This document shows, one piece after another, positions 45,291 to 53,559 of a stretch of DNA of 64,000 bases. Every line of letters begins with the position of its first letter. Position 1 is the first letter of the stretch. This DNA is from an uncultured Acidobacteriota bacterium (GTDB lineage Bacteria; Acidobacteriota; Terriglobia; Bryobacterales; Bryobacteraceae). Position numbers and translations under genes: made by a program. The stretch is taken from NCBI GenBank assembly GCA_902825945.1, contig CADECY010000014.1:1-64000 (forward strand). The letters run 5' to 3'. Below the pieces are notes generated by a model, which was given only the letters and a program-made list of their open reading frames with translations, did not search any database and had not been told where the DNA came from.

Positions 45291-46505
45291 TCAGGCCTTC
45301 GCGGCCATAGCCGCGCTGTGGAGTTGTACCCGCCGGCCCCAAAGGCAGACGAGCCCCGCGAAGATCACGATGATCGTGTTCGCGGCGAAGACCGCGCTCA
45401 GGTCGAAGTTCGACTTGAGGAATCCCGACGCCAGGATCGCGACACCGCCGGTGAACGTGTTCGTCGCGTTCATGATGCCGATCGCCGTGGATCGCCGGTG
45501 CGGTGGCAACACGTCGCAAATCACCGGCATCTCGTTGGCTCCACCGGAACTGCGAATCAGCCCATGCAGGAAAATCGCCAGGCCGACCGCGCCGAGCGGC
45601 GCCTTCACCGCGAACACCAGCAGGAGCGGCGCGGCGATCAGGTAACAGGTGCCGTGCAGCAGCAGACGCTTCGAGGTGTCGGCGCCGGCGAAACGGTCCG
45701 AGAACATGCCGCCGAGCGAGGCGCCGAGCGTGTTGCCTGCTTTCAGCGCGGCGGTTCCGGAGAATCCGGCGGCGGCGAGCGTGAGCCCGTGGACTTCGGT
45801 GAAATAAAGTGGCAGCCAGTTGGCGAAGATCCACGTGCCGATCGCGACGAGCGCGGCTTCCGTCAGGATCACGCGATAGAGCGTCACCCCGAAGATCTCG
45901 CGGACCGCGTCGAACGCGCTCTCCTCCTGCTGGCGCGAGGCAGCGACGCCGTGCGCGCGAGGCAGGATGAAGTAGGCAATCACCGCGAGCGTCAGCCCCG
46001 AGCCACCGAGCAGAAGAAAAGCGGGCCGCCAGCCGTACGCTTCTCCGAGCATCCCGGCGATCGTGCCGCCGAGAACCATTCCGAGTCCGAGGCCGGCGGA
46101 ATGAGTGCCCATCGCGGTTCCCCGGGTATCGGGTCCGTGGAACTCGGCGAGCAGCGCGATCGCGGCGGGAAGATAGAGGCACTCGGCGAGTCCGAGCAGC
46201 AGCCGCAGCCCTTGCAACTGCCAGGCTTCGGTGACGAGTCCGGAGAGGCCGGTTACCGCGCTCCAGGCTACGAGGCTACCGAGCACGAGCTTGCGCCGGT
46301 CATAGCGATCGGCGATGCGGCCGGCGAAGGGCGATGCAGCGGCATAGCTCCAGAGAAACAGCGAACCGGTCAGGGCCATTCCGACATCGGTGAGGCCCAG
46401 GCCGGTTCGAAGAAGCGGGAAAAGGGAAGCGACGGCCGTGCGATCCGCGTAGTTCAGCGCGCCGATACAGACGAGCAGCGCGAGGAGGGACCACTTCGAA
46501 CGCAT
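45291..46505 (-). CDS. Major facilitator superfamily transporter
   Basis: The 404-residue protein has 12 probable membrane helices. The MFS signature between helices 2 and 3 is GRIADRYDRRKLVLGS, and a second copy-like segment FSDRFAGADTSKRLLLHG occurs after helix 8. MRSKWSLLALLVCIGALNYADRTAV is typical of the anion:cation symporter (ACS/hexuronate) group, split here at 20 residues by nature of the helix. It probably imports the product released by the adjacent hydrolases. It lies 12 bp after the TonB receptor stop and 2 bp before the D-aminoacylase start. Confidence 0.88.
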   Translation of the reverse strand: MRSKWSLLALLVCIGALNYADRTAVASLFPLLRTGLGLTDVGMALTGSLFLWSYAAASPFAGRIADRYDRRKLVLGSLVAWSAVTGLSGLVTEAWQLQGLRLLLGLAECLYLPAAIALLAEFHGPDTRGTAMGTHSAGLGLGMVLGGTIAGMLGEAYGWRPAFLLLGGSGLTLAVIAYFILPRAHGVAASRQQEESAFDAVREIFGVTLYRVILTEAALVAIGTWIFANWLPLYFTEVHGLTLAAAGFSGTAALKAGNTLGASLGGMFSDRFAGADTSKRLLLHGTCYLIAAPLLLVFAVKAPLGAVGLAIFLHGLIRSSGGANEMPVICDVLPPHRRSTAIGIMNATNTFTGGVAILASGFLKSNFDLSAVFAANTIIVIFAGLVCLWGRRVQLHSAAMAAKA

Positions 46506-46517
46506 CGGTCCATTAGA

Positions 46518-49500
46518 TCAGAAAGAGTATCGCAGCGAGAACTGGATCTGACGCGAGGGGCCCGCCGAGAAGATCCTGCCCACGGTGGCCGATGAGAGAT
46601 TGCTCACGGGGAACCCAAGCGCCGGCGTATTGAACGCGTTGAAAAGCTCGGCGCGAAACTCGAGTTGGTGTCCTTCGCGAATGAGGAACGACTTCTTCAG
46701 GGCAAGGTCGAAGTTCACGAGTCCCGGCACCGATACGATGTTGCGTCCCGCGTTGCCGAAGCAGACGAGCGGATTCTGCAGCGTGGCGAAAACGGAGGCA
46801 TTCCGGCAGTCGGGCGCGTTGCGGAACGCGCCGGTGTCGAACCATCGGTCCGCGGTTTGCGTGGAAGGAATGGCATTGACGCCGCTGACGACATCCGGCC
46901 GGACCACGCTTCCAACACCGCTGTTCGGAGTGTCCACGCCGGATACGATCGTGGCCGGAAGTCCCGTATTGAGGCTCGCGATGTTGTTCAACTGCCAGTT
47001 GCCGAGCACCCAGGTGAGCACGTTGTTCGAGGAGCCGTACTTCTTGCCCTTTCCAAAGGGAAGCTCATAAATCAGGGCGTTCACGAAGCGATGACGCAGA
47101 TCGAAGGTGGAGCGCCCGCGGTTCTCGCCGTCGAGGTTCCAGTTGTTGATCGTTTGTTGCGCCGTTCCGCCCGCGCGGATTTCGGTGCCCGTGTCGATCG
47201 ACTTGCTCCACGTGTAGGAGTTGATCATCGTCAGGCCATGGAATCCGCGATGCTCGCTCTTGATCTGCAGCGCGTTGTAGTAGCTGTTGACGCGGGGCTG
47301 CGCGAACTGGAAGATCGCGGTGAACTCCGGATTGAACGGACGGCGCGGGTTCAGAGCGCCCGGGCCTGGATACGGGATGTTCGCGATGCCCGAGAAGGAA
47401 AGATGGCGGCCCGTCGAGCCGACGTAGGAGCCAGTGACGGCCCAGTTCCGCATCACTTCTCGCTGCAGGCTGACGTTCCACTGCTGCACGTAAGGAGTCG
47501 GGAACGAGAGCTTGCCCTTTTCCTCCTGGCCCATCGCGAAGTAGCTCAACGCCACCGCCGATCCCGGCGGCTGCAAGTCGCGCAGAGTGAGGAACGGGAA
47601 GATCGAATCCGGCAAGTCCGCGATAATGCGCGTCTGGAAGGGCGCGTTGCGGACCAAGTCGACCACGGTGTTGCCGATCTGGGCGTCATAGAACATGCCG
47701 TATCCGGCGCGAAGCACCGTCTTGTCGGAGCCGCCGAGGCGGTAGGCAAGGCCCACGCGCGGCGCCCAGTTGCTGAGATCGTTCTGCACGAGTCCCCGGG
47801 GAACTTGGCCGTAGCCCTGCACATTGACGCCCGCCTGAATCGGGATCGGGCGCGCGGGTCCATTGTGGTTCGGAACAAAGACGCTGGCAATGCGGTCGAA
47901 CTTTTCGGTCAGCGGTGAGATGAAATCCCAACGCAGGCCGAGCGTAACGGTGAGATTCCGAGAAACGCGCCACGCGTCCTCGAACCACGGCGCGATCACT
48001 CGCCGGCGCAGGTAGACCTGACCGGAACCGGACGTCACTTGATTGTTGTGCGAGATGCCCAGAAGGAAGTCGGCAAACTCACTGCCGCGATTGATACCGG
48101 TGGGATCGCCAACGTTCGCCGTGAGGGGCGTGGCACGGAGTCCGTAGCTCGGCAGCAGGAAGTTAAGTGTCGCGTTGTTGAGCTGAAAGTGCGTGAACTG
48201 GAAGCCCGCCTTCAGAGTGTGGCTGCCCTTGACCATCGCCAGCGTGTCCTGAAACTGGTACGTATTGTTCCGCGTGACGGTCGGAATACCGAAGTTGGCG
48301 CCGCCGAAAGTGGTGATGCCATCGTTCGAGAACGCGACGTTCGGGACTTCCCACGCTGAAGGCGGCAAGCCATCCTGCCCTCGGATTCCGAGTTTGGCGG
48401 GGATGTTCTCGGTGAACGCATTCTTGTTCACGATGTTGAGGCGCAACCGTGTAAAGCCGAGGCGTGCTTCGTTCGTGGTGGTTGGCGAAAGCGTCCTGGT
48501 GTAGCCGAGGGTGACGATCTGCGGCTTCGGTTCGCGGCGCACACCCTGCGAAGTCAGTGCGCCGGGCGCAAACAGCTTCTCGTTCGACAAGCTGTACCGG
48601 CCGAACAACTGCGACTTCTCCGAGAGAAGGTGGTCGATCCGTCCGCTGAACTGATCGCCTTCCTGTCGAAGCGATTCGTTATTCAGGAAGCCGCCGAGTC
48701 CGAGGGGAAGCGCATTCTGATTCGGCATGTCCACGTAGCCCAGGATGCCGCGTGCGATCGGGTCGAGCCGGCCGCTGGGCATCGTGTTATTCGGGAACGG
48801 ATCGCGCAGATATTGCGGATTCGCCGGCCCGGCGGGCTGCCCGGTGTTGAAGGCGGGATTCAGCCGCGTGGTCGCGGGATCGAAGATGGGTGTGACCTGA
48901 CCGGCGGCATTGCGCCGGACGTTGAAATCGCCGTTGCGCATCGCCGCCACGGGGACGAAGGCGACAGCCGTCTGTGCACGAACGATTCGCAGCCCTTCGT
49001 AGCTCGCGAAGAAGAACGTCTTGTTCGCAACGATGCGGCCGCCGAAAGTGGCGCCGAACTGGTTCTGGCGAAATGGCGGATTCTTGAACGGCGCGGGCCG
49101 GTCGAACAGGTTCTTGGCGTCGAGAGCGGAGTTCCGCAGGAATTCGAACGCGCTGCCGTGGAACTTGTTCGTGCCGCCGCGCGTGATCAGGTTGATCTGT
49201 CCGCCCGCCTGCTGTCCGAATTCCGGCGAGTAGCTATTGGTCTCGACGCGGAACTCCTGAATGCTATCGACGTTCGGGCTGATCACGAAGGTATTGAAGT
49301 TCGGGTCCGTATTGAGCGTTCCGTCGATCAGGAAGAGATTCGACCCTTCGCGGTTTCCGTTGATGTTGATCGCCGAGCCGATCGTGCCGCGTTCGGTCGC
49401 CTGGCGGCTTCCCGGAGGAGATGGAACCGCGCCGGGAACCAGCGTCGCCAGTTGCAGGAACTGGCGCCCGTTGAGCGGAAGATCCTGTACCTGGCGGCGT

Positions 49501-49907
49501 TCGATAACGCTGCTGACGCTCGACGAATCTGTTTGCACGAGCGGCACCGAGGCCTCGACGCTCACCTCCTGGACTACCTCACCGATCTCGAGCTTCGCGT
49601 CGATGCGGACCGTCTGATCCACCTGGAGCACCACACCGCGGAACGTGCCGCGCTTGAAGCCCTGGCTTTCGACCGTGATGTCATAGCGGCCGATGGGAAG
49701 GAAGTCGAGGCGGTACGATCCGCGCTCGTCCGATTCCGTGGTCCGTTCGGCGTTGGTTTCGGTGTTCTTCGCCGTCACCTTGGCGCGGCCCACGGCCGCT
49801 CCCGTGTTGTCGGTGACGTCGCCGAGCAACGTCGCGGTGATTCTCTGGGCGCTAGCGATAGCGCTACCGAAAAGGATGGCGCAAGCCAATCCCAGTACCC
49901 GTCTCAT
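46518..49907 (-). CDS. TonB-dependent receptor, Oar-like
   Basis: The 1,129-residue outer-membrane protein starts with a signal peptide (MRRVLGLACAILFGSAIASA). Residues about 22-115 form a carboxypeptidase-regulatory-like domain (GDVTDNTGAAVGRAKVTAKN). The plug follows, with SVIERRQVQDLPLNGRQFLQ and INLITRGGTNKFHGSAFEF, and then a long barrel that ends in FSLRYSF with a terminal Phe. Such receptors import large substrates such as glycans or peptides in Acidobacteria and Myxobacteria, powered by TonB. It heads the MFS and hydrolase genes, with a 12-bp gap. A frame extending to 50105 is non-conserved. Confidence 0.92.
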   Translation of the reverse strand: MRRVLGLACAILFGSAIASAQRITATLLGDVTDNTGAAVGRAKVTAKNTETNAERTTESDERGSYRLDFLPIGRYDITVESQGFKRGTFRGVVLQVDQTVRIDAKLEIGEVVQEVSVEASVPLVQTDSSSVSSVIERRQVQDLPLNGRQFLQLATLVPGAVPSPPGSRQATERGTIGSAININGNREGSNLFLIDGTLNTDPNFNTFVISPNVDSIQEFRVETNSYSPEFGQQAGGQINLITRGGTNKFHGSAFEFLRNSALDAKNLFDRPAPFKNPPFRQNQFGATFGGRIVANKTFFFASYEGLRIVRAQTAVAFVPVAAMRNGDFNVRRNAAGQVTPIFDPATTRLNPAFNTGQPAGPANPQYLRDPFPNNTMPSGRLDPIARGILGYVDMPNQNALPLGLGGFLNNESLRQEGDQFSGRIDHLLSEKSQLFGRYSLSNEKLFAPGALTSQGVRREPKPQIVTLGYTRTLSPTTTNEARLGFTRLRLNIVNKNAFTENIPAKLGIRGQDGLPPSAWEVPNVAFSNDGITTFGGANFGIPTVTRNNTYQFQDTLAMVKGSHTLKAGFQFTHFQLNNATLNFLLPSYGLRATPLTANVGDPTGINRGSEFADFLLGISHNNQVTSGSGQVYLRRRVIAPWFEDAWRVSRNLTVTLGLRWDFISPLTEKFDRIASVFVPNHNGPARPIPIQAGVNVQGYGQVPRGLVQNDLSNWAPRVGLAYRLGGSDKTVLRAGYGMFYDAQIGNTVVDLVRNAPFQTRIIADLPDSIFPFLTLRDLQPPGSAVALSYFAMGQEEKGKLSFPTPYVQQWNVSLQREVMRNWAVTGSYVGSTGRHLSFSGIANIPYPGPGALNPRRPFNPEFTAIFQFAQPRVNSYYNALQIKSEHRGFHGLTMINSYTWSKSIDTGTEIRAGGTAQQTINNWNLDGENRGRSTFDLRHRFVNALIYELPFGKGKKYGSSNNVLTWVLGNWQLNNIASLNTGLPATIVSGVDTPNSGVGSVVRPDVVSGVNAIPSTQTADRWFDTGAFRNAPDCRNASVFATLQNPLVCFGNAGRNIVSVPGLVNFDLALKKSFLIREGHQLEFRAELFNAFNTPALGFPVSNLSSATVGRIFSAGPSRQIQFSLRYSF

Positions 49908-49969
49908 GATGTTCGACCCCCTGAATGTGTCGGTATTGAAACGAACTTGGTCTAGGCAGAGATTGTAGC

Positions 49970-50944
49970 TCAGTCCCAAGCGCGAATCTCGTCGAGCCAC
50001 TCCGGCGCGAATTCGAGCGCCGCCGCGGAAAGCGCGGCATCGAGATGCGACTGCGTTCTCGCACCGATCAGAACGACATCGACCTGCTGGTTTTGAAGTA
50101 CCCAAGCCGTCGCGAGCCGGGCCACGGGGACACCTGTCCGCTCGCTCAGCGCCTTTAGTTTTTCAACCCGCGCGAAGTTGCGCTCGCTGAAGTAGACATC
50201 GCAGTGTCCCGGAATCACGTCGAAGCGCGTGCCTTTCGGAAGCGCGCCGCGATCCGCCGTGTACTTGCCGGTGAGGAAGCCCGCGCCGAGCGGACTATAC
50301 GTGATCACGCCGATCGATTCGCGCGCGCACAGTGGCAAGACGTCGCTCTCGATATCGCGGATCGCAAGGTTGTAGTTGGACTCGATCACTTCGAACGCGC
50401 GGCCCACTCGCAGTGCCGCTTCCAACTGCGCGCCTGAGTAGTTGCTCACGCCTCCCGCGCTCACACGTCCGCTCGCCAGAACCTCTTGCATCGCCGCGAC
50501 CGCCTCTCCGGGAGGAGTCTTCGCGTCGAACGAGTGGTAGAGGTACAGGTCCGTCGAATCGGTTTGCAGACGTTCGAGGCTCGCCGCGAGCGCTTCCCGG
50601 ACATGGTCGCGTGTGTGGTTCGTGGTGACCTTGGTGAGCAGCACGATATCCTTCCGCACGCCGCGCGACTTCAGCCATCTGCCCACGATCTTCTCCGACG
50701 AATGCATCTCGCCGCTCACCTCGCGCACGTCATCGACGCCGAGGTAGTTCTTGCGATAGTCGCGTGCCTGTCCGCCGCCGTAGGCTTCCGCGGTGTCGAT
50801 GAGGCGGATGCCGTGCTCGAAGGCGTAGTCGAGGATGCGGAATGATTCCTCCTCGTTGATCTCGCGCCCGAAGGTGGTGGCGCCGAGTCCGAGGCGAGAC
50901 GCGGTAATGCCGGATTTGCCGAGTGTGCGTTGTTCCATTGTCAT
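49970..50944 (-). CDS. Aldo-keto reductase
   Basis: The 324-residue protein has the complete AKR tetrad: D50 and Y55 in LIDTAEAYGGG, K105 in LLTKVTTNH and H137 in LYLYHSFD. GVSNYSGAQLEAAL and VLIGARTQSHLDAAL bind NADPH. It belongs to the AKR branch that reduces aldehydes or sugars. ATG 50944 overlaps the PhyH stop as ATGA, so translation is coupled; an internal ATG at 50938 is weaker by context. It is the third gene of the minus-strand chain from 52579 and is followed 62 bp later by the TonB receptor. Confidence 0.9.
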   Translation of the reverse strand: MTMEQRTLGKSGITASRLGLGATTFGREINEEESFRILDYAFEHGIRLIDTAEAYGGGQARDYRKNYLGVDDVREVSGEMHSSEKIVGRWLKSRGVRKDIVLLTKVTTNHTRDHVREALAASLERLQTDSTDLYLYHSFDAKTPPGEAVAAMQEVLASGRVSAGGVSNYSGAQLEAALRVGRAFEVIESNYNLAIRDIESDVLPLCARESIGVITYSPLGAGFLTGKYTADRGALPKGTRFDVIPGHCDVYFSERNFARVEKLKALSERTGVPVARLATAWVLQNQQVDVVLIGARTQSHLDAALSAAALEFAPEWLDEIRAWD

Positions 50945-51723
50945 TGAGCCACCGAATAGCGAACGAGCGGTTGAATCGAGGCGGGCAACTTGTCGTACGT
51001 CGCGCGATCGAGCGCGGGCACCACGGAATCTTTGCCGTCGTTGGCCACGACGATGTCCTGGTGATCGATCGTGCCGGGCCGCAGCGTGTCGAGGTTCAAC
51101 CACCACGGAGCGTATCGAACCAGCACCGCGACACGATCGCGATCGCTTCTGTTTTCCGCCACCGAGTGCCACAGGCGAGCGTCGAACACGGCAACCGTTC
51201 CGGCTTTTCCGGTGAGTTGCACCTCGCCGCTGGCCGGCTTCAGGCCCTCCCCGCCGAGCGGGTGACAAGGCCGCTTGTGGCTTCCGGGAACCACGATGGT
51301 TCCGCCATTTTCCTCGGTGAAATCGGTGAGCATCCACATGGTAACGATGTGCAGCAGCGCGTCCGGATACGGAGCCAGAACATGAGCCGCGCCGCCCTGG
51401 TTGTATGGCCAGTCGGAGTGCAAGGCGCCGCGCGGGATGCCGCGGCCATTCACGATTCCGGTGAACATCGAGATGCGGACGTGAGGTCCGAAGAGCGACT
51501 CGACAAAATCGAGCATGCGCCGCGACGCCGCGTAGGGGGCGGCCGACTGGTTGTATCGCAGAAATCCGGGAACGTAGCCCGTGGGCCGCTCGAGCGTGTT
51601 GTGGGCCCAGACGTCGCGCTCCACCGAGTCGCGCACGGCGGCCACTTCATCGGGCGGGATCACTCCCTCGAGATAACAGAAGCCGTTCTCGAGGAGATCC
51701 CTGCGTTGCTGATCGAAACTCAT
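50941..51723 (-). CDS. Phytanoyl-CoA dioxygenase (PhyH) family oxygenase, copy 1
   Basis: The 260-residue protein is a Fe(II)/2-oxoglutarate dioxygenase of the PhyH type. The metal triad is H102 and D104 in LHSDWPYNQG and H186 in LWHSVAENRS, with R197 of DRVAV a likely 2-oxoglutarate ligand. NGGTIVVPGSHKRP is the family hallmark. It hydroxylates a small substrate, possibly a compound made or taken up by this locus. It lies 16 bp after the second PhyH gene and is coupled by ATGA to the aldo-keto reductase. A frame to 51990 is not conserved. Confidence 0.87.
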   Translation of the reverse strand: MSFDQQRRDLLENGFCYLEGVIPPDEVAAVRDSVERDVWAHNTLERPTGYVPGFLRYNQSAAPYAASRRMLDFVESLFGPHVRISMFTGIVNGRGIPRGALHSDWPYNQGGAAHVLAPYPDALLHIVTMWMLTDFTEENGGTIVVPGSHKRPCHPLGGEGLKPASGEVQLTGKAGTVAVFDARLWHSVAENRSDRDRVAVLVRYAPWWLNLDTLRPGTIDHQDIVVANDGKDSVVPALDRATYDKLPASIQPLVRYSVAQ

Positions 51724-51739
51724 CGGAACGGTTATACCA

Positions 51740-52579
51740 TCAGCGGCGATCCCACCGCGAAGGATCGATACCGGGCGCTTGCAATGCCATGCCTTTCGGC
51801 TTGTTTCCCCCATCGAACATCCAGCGGCGCTTGCTTCGATCTCCGCACAACGCGCGGACCTCTGGCGAAAGACGCGCCAGATCGGCCGGATCCCATTCCG
51901 CCACCGGCTGCATCGGGCCCGCCCAGCCGGGCCGATACGCAATCGCCAACATGTCGCGTGCCCGATCGCCGATATTCGGAAAATTGCCATGGAAGACGCG
52001 ATGGTTGATCAGCACCGCGCCACCCGCCTTCACCGGCACCATCACCTCTTCAGGATGACTCTCGTACCGCAAGTACGGATTCGCATCGGCGTGGAGTGAG
52101 ATGTGCGAACGGGGCACCACACGGAATGGCGACACCTCGGCAGTGAGATCGTCGAGATAGTAGAGCACGCGCACGAGAGAGGGGCAGCTTCCCTCGAAGC
52201 CGAAGATCTTCGACCCCCAATGCTGCCCGTCGGCGTGAAGACTGATGCCCGGATGTCCCGGCTCGGATCGCGCAAAGCCGTAGGACATCATGATGATCTC
52301 GTCCCCGAAGAGTGCCCGCAGAAACGCGATCATGGGCGGATGTGCGATCAGCTCCGTGATCTCGCCGCCGCGGAACTGAATTCCGGGCGAACCCTTCTGA
52401 TGCGGGCTGTAGTCGACCGCCGTGAGCGGAAGCTCGTTCGCTTCGTTCTTCAATCGCGCGATGTGCGCGGCGTCGAGCAAATCGGGCAGCACGACGAAGC
52501 CTTCCACTTCGATCTGGCGGATTCTTTCTCCGAGCGTCAGAGCGCTCCAGTCACGGTTGTCAATTTTGGCGTTCGGCAT
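51740..52579 (-). CDS. Phytanoyl-CoA dioxygenase (PhyH) family oxygenase, copy 2
   Basis: The 279-residue protein is another Fe(II)/2-oxoglutarate oxygenase, distant from copy 1. H115 and D117 in ISLHADGQHWG and H197 in NHRVFHGNFPN make the iron triad; SPFRVVPRSHISLHAD is the conserved GSH-like block, and a later Arg (ARDMLAIAYRPG) could hold 2-oxoglutarate. No leader. It begins the minus-strand chain, 32 bp from the divergent DapA-like gene, so both units share a short control region. Confidence 0.86.
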   Translation of the reverse strand: MPNAKIDNRDWSALTLGERIRQIEVEGFVVLPDLLDAAHIARLKNEANELPLTAVDYSPHQKGSPGIQFRGGEITELIAHPPMIAFLRALFGDEIIMMSYGFARSEPGHPGISLHADGQHWGSKIFGFEGSCPSLVRVLYYLDDLTAEVSPFRVVPRSHISLHADANPYLRYESHPEEVMVPVKAGGAVLINHRVFHGNFPNIGDRARDMLAIAYRPGWAGPMQPVAEWDPADLARLSPEVRALCGDRSKRRWMFDGGNKPKGMALQAPGIDPSRWDRR

Positions 52580-52611
52580 CGGTTCGTCTCGATCATATAT
52601 GATGCGGAACG

Positions 52612-53556
52612 ATGACCACACGCAGGACTTTTCTGGCTGTATCCGCGGCATCGGCGCTCGCCGCGGCTCCCGCCACTCCGGCTCAGTTTCGCGAAAGACT
52701 AGCAGGCCCGATCTGTTCTGTGCCCACCGTCTACAAGGAAGACCGTTCGCTCGATCTCGAATCGTTCCGGCGAATCATCGAGACCGGAGTGAAGGCGGGT
52801 TGCGTGGCCTTCGCGCTCACCTCCGGCAACAATCAGTACGACCGCCTTTCCTACGATGAAATCAAGCAGCTCACGCGCACGCTGATCGAAGGCGTGGCCG
52901 GGCGCGGATTGACGATCGCCGCCACCGGACCTTGGTGGACCGGACAAGTAGTGGACTACGCGAAGTTCGCGCGCGATCTCGGCGCCGATGCTGTGCAGGT
53001 CCAGTTGCCCGCGCAGGGCGATGCAGCCTCGTTGCTCGAACACTTCCGCGCCGCGGCGCGCGCGGCGGGGCGCGCGATCGTGCTGCATGGGCAAGTGCCG
53101 ATTCCGTTGCTGCGAAAGCTCGTGGAGATCGACGAGATTTCGGCGTACAAGGAAGAGTATCCGGCGCTCTATTCACGCGAAGTTTTCGAGGAGTTTGGCA
53201 AGCGCATCAACATCTTCGCGGGCGGGCAGAAGGGCAACTTCATCACGTTCTGGCCCTACGGGATGCGCGCCTACTACAGCACATTCTCGACGTTTGCGCC
53301 GAAGGTGACGCGCGAATTCTGGAGCGCGATTCAGGCGCATGATCTCGATCGAGCGGGCCGCGCGGTGACGCGCTACGACGTTCCGTTCTTCCGCGGAACT
53401 CCGTTCGGCGCATGGACACACGCCTACTGGCGCGCGACCCTCGAAGTGCACGGAATCGCGAAGCGGTTCCTGCGTCAGCCGGAGGTGCCGTTCGACGACG
53501 CGCAGGTGGCGAAGGTCCGCGACTTTCAGAAGCAACTCGGATTACTGGAGGCTTGA
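52612..53556 (+). CDS. DapA-family protein (dihydrodipicolinate synthase/NAL-like), Tat-like leader
   Basis: The 314-residue protein begins with a twin-arginine-like leader (TTRRTFLAVSAASALAAAP) and folds as a TIM-barrel of the DHDPS/N-acetylneuraminate lyase family. ICSVPTVYKEDRSLDLESFR starts the barrel and ISAYKEEYP supplies K180 as the Schiff-base candidate. The GTTGE-like and LYNVP-like blocks are altered (ALTSGNNQYD and VLHGQVPIP), so the catalytic Tyr and Thr pair are not evident and activity is uncertain. It starts 32 bp from the PhyH start and is followed 3 bp later by the TIM-barrel gene. A link to sialic acid is only a guess. Confidence 0.75.
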   Translation: MTTRRTFLAVSAASALAAAPATPAQFRERLAGPICSVPTVYKEDRSLDLESFRRIIETGVKAGCVAFALTSGNNQYDRLSYDEIKQLTRTLIEGVAGRGLTIAATGPWWTGQVVDYAKFARDLGADAVQVQLPAQGDAASLLEHFRAAARAAGRAIVLHGQVPIPLLRKLVEIDEISAYKEEYPALYSREVFEEFGKRINIFAGGQKGNFITFWPYGMRAYYSTFSTFAPKVTREFWSAIQAHDLDRAGRAVTRYDVPFFRGTPFGAWTHAYWRATLEVHGIAKRFLRQPEVPFDDAQVAKVRDFQKQLGLLEA

Positions 53557-53559
53557 TCC

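Noticed and set aside
45318..46595. 425-codon plus-strand frame opposite the MFS gene
   Set aside because: Charged, motif-free antisense frame; the minus strand is a 12-helix transporter.
48630..49955. 441-codon plus-strand frame opposite the TonB receptor
   Set aside because: Antisense of a receptor plug region with no domain of its own.
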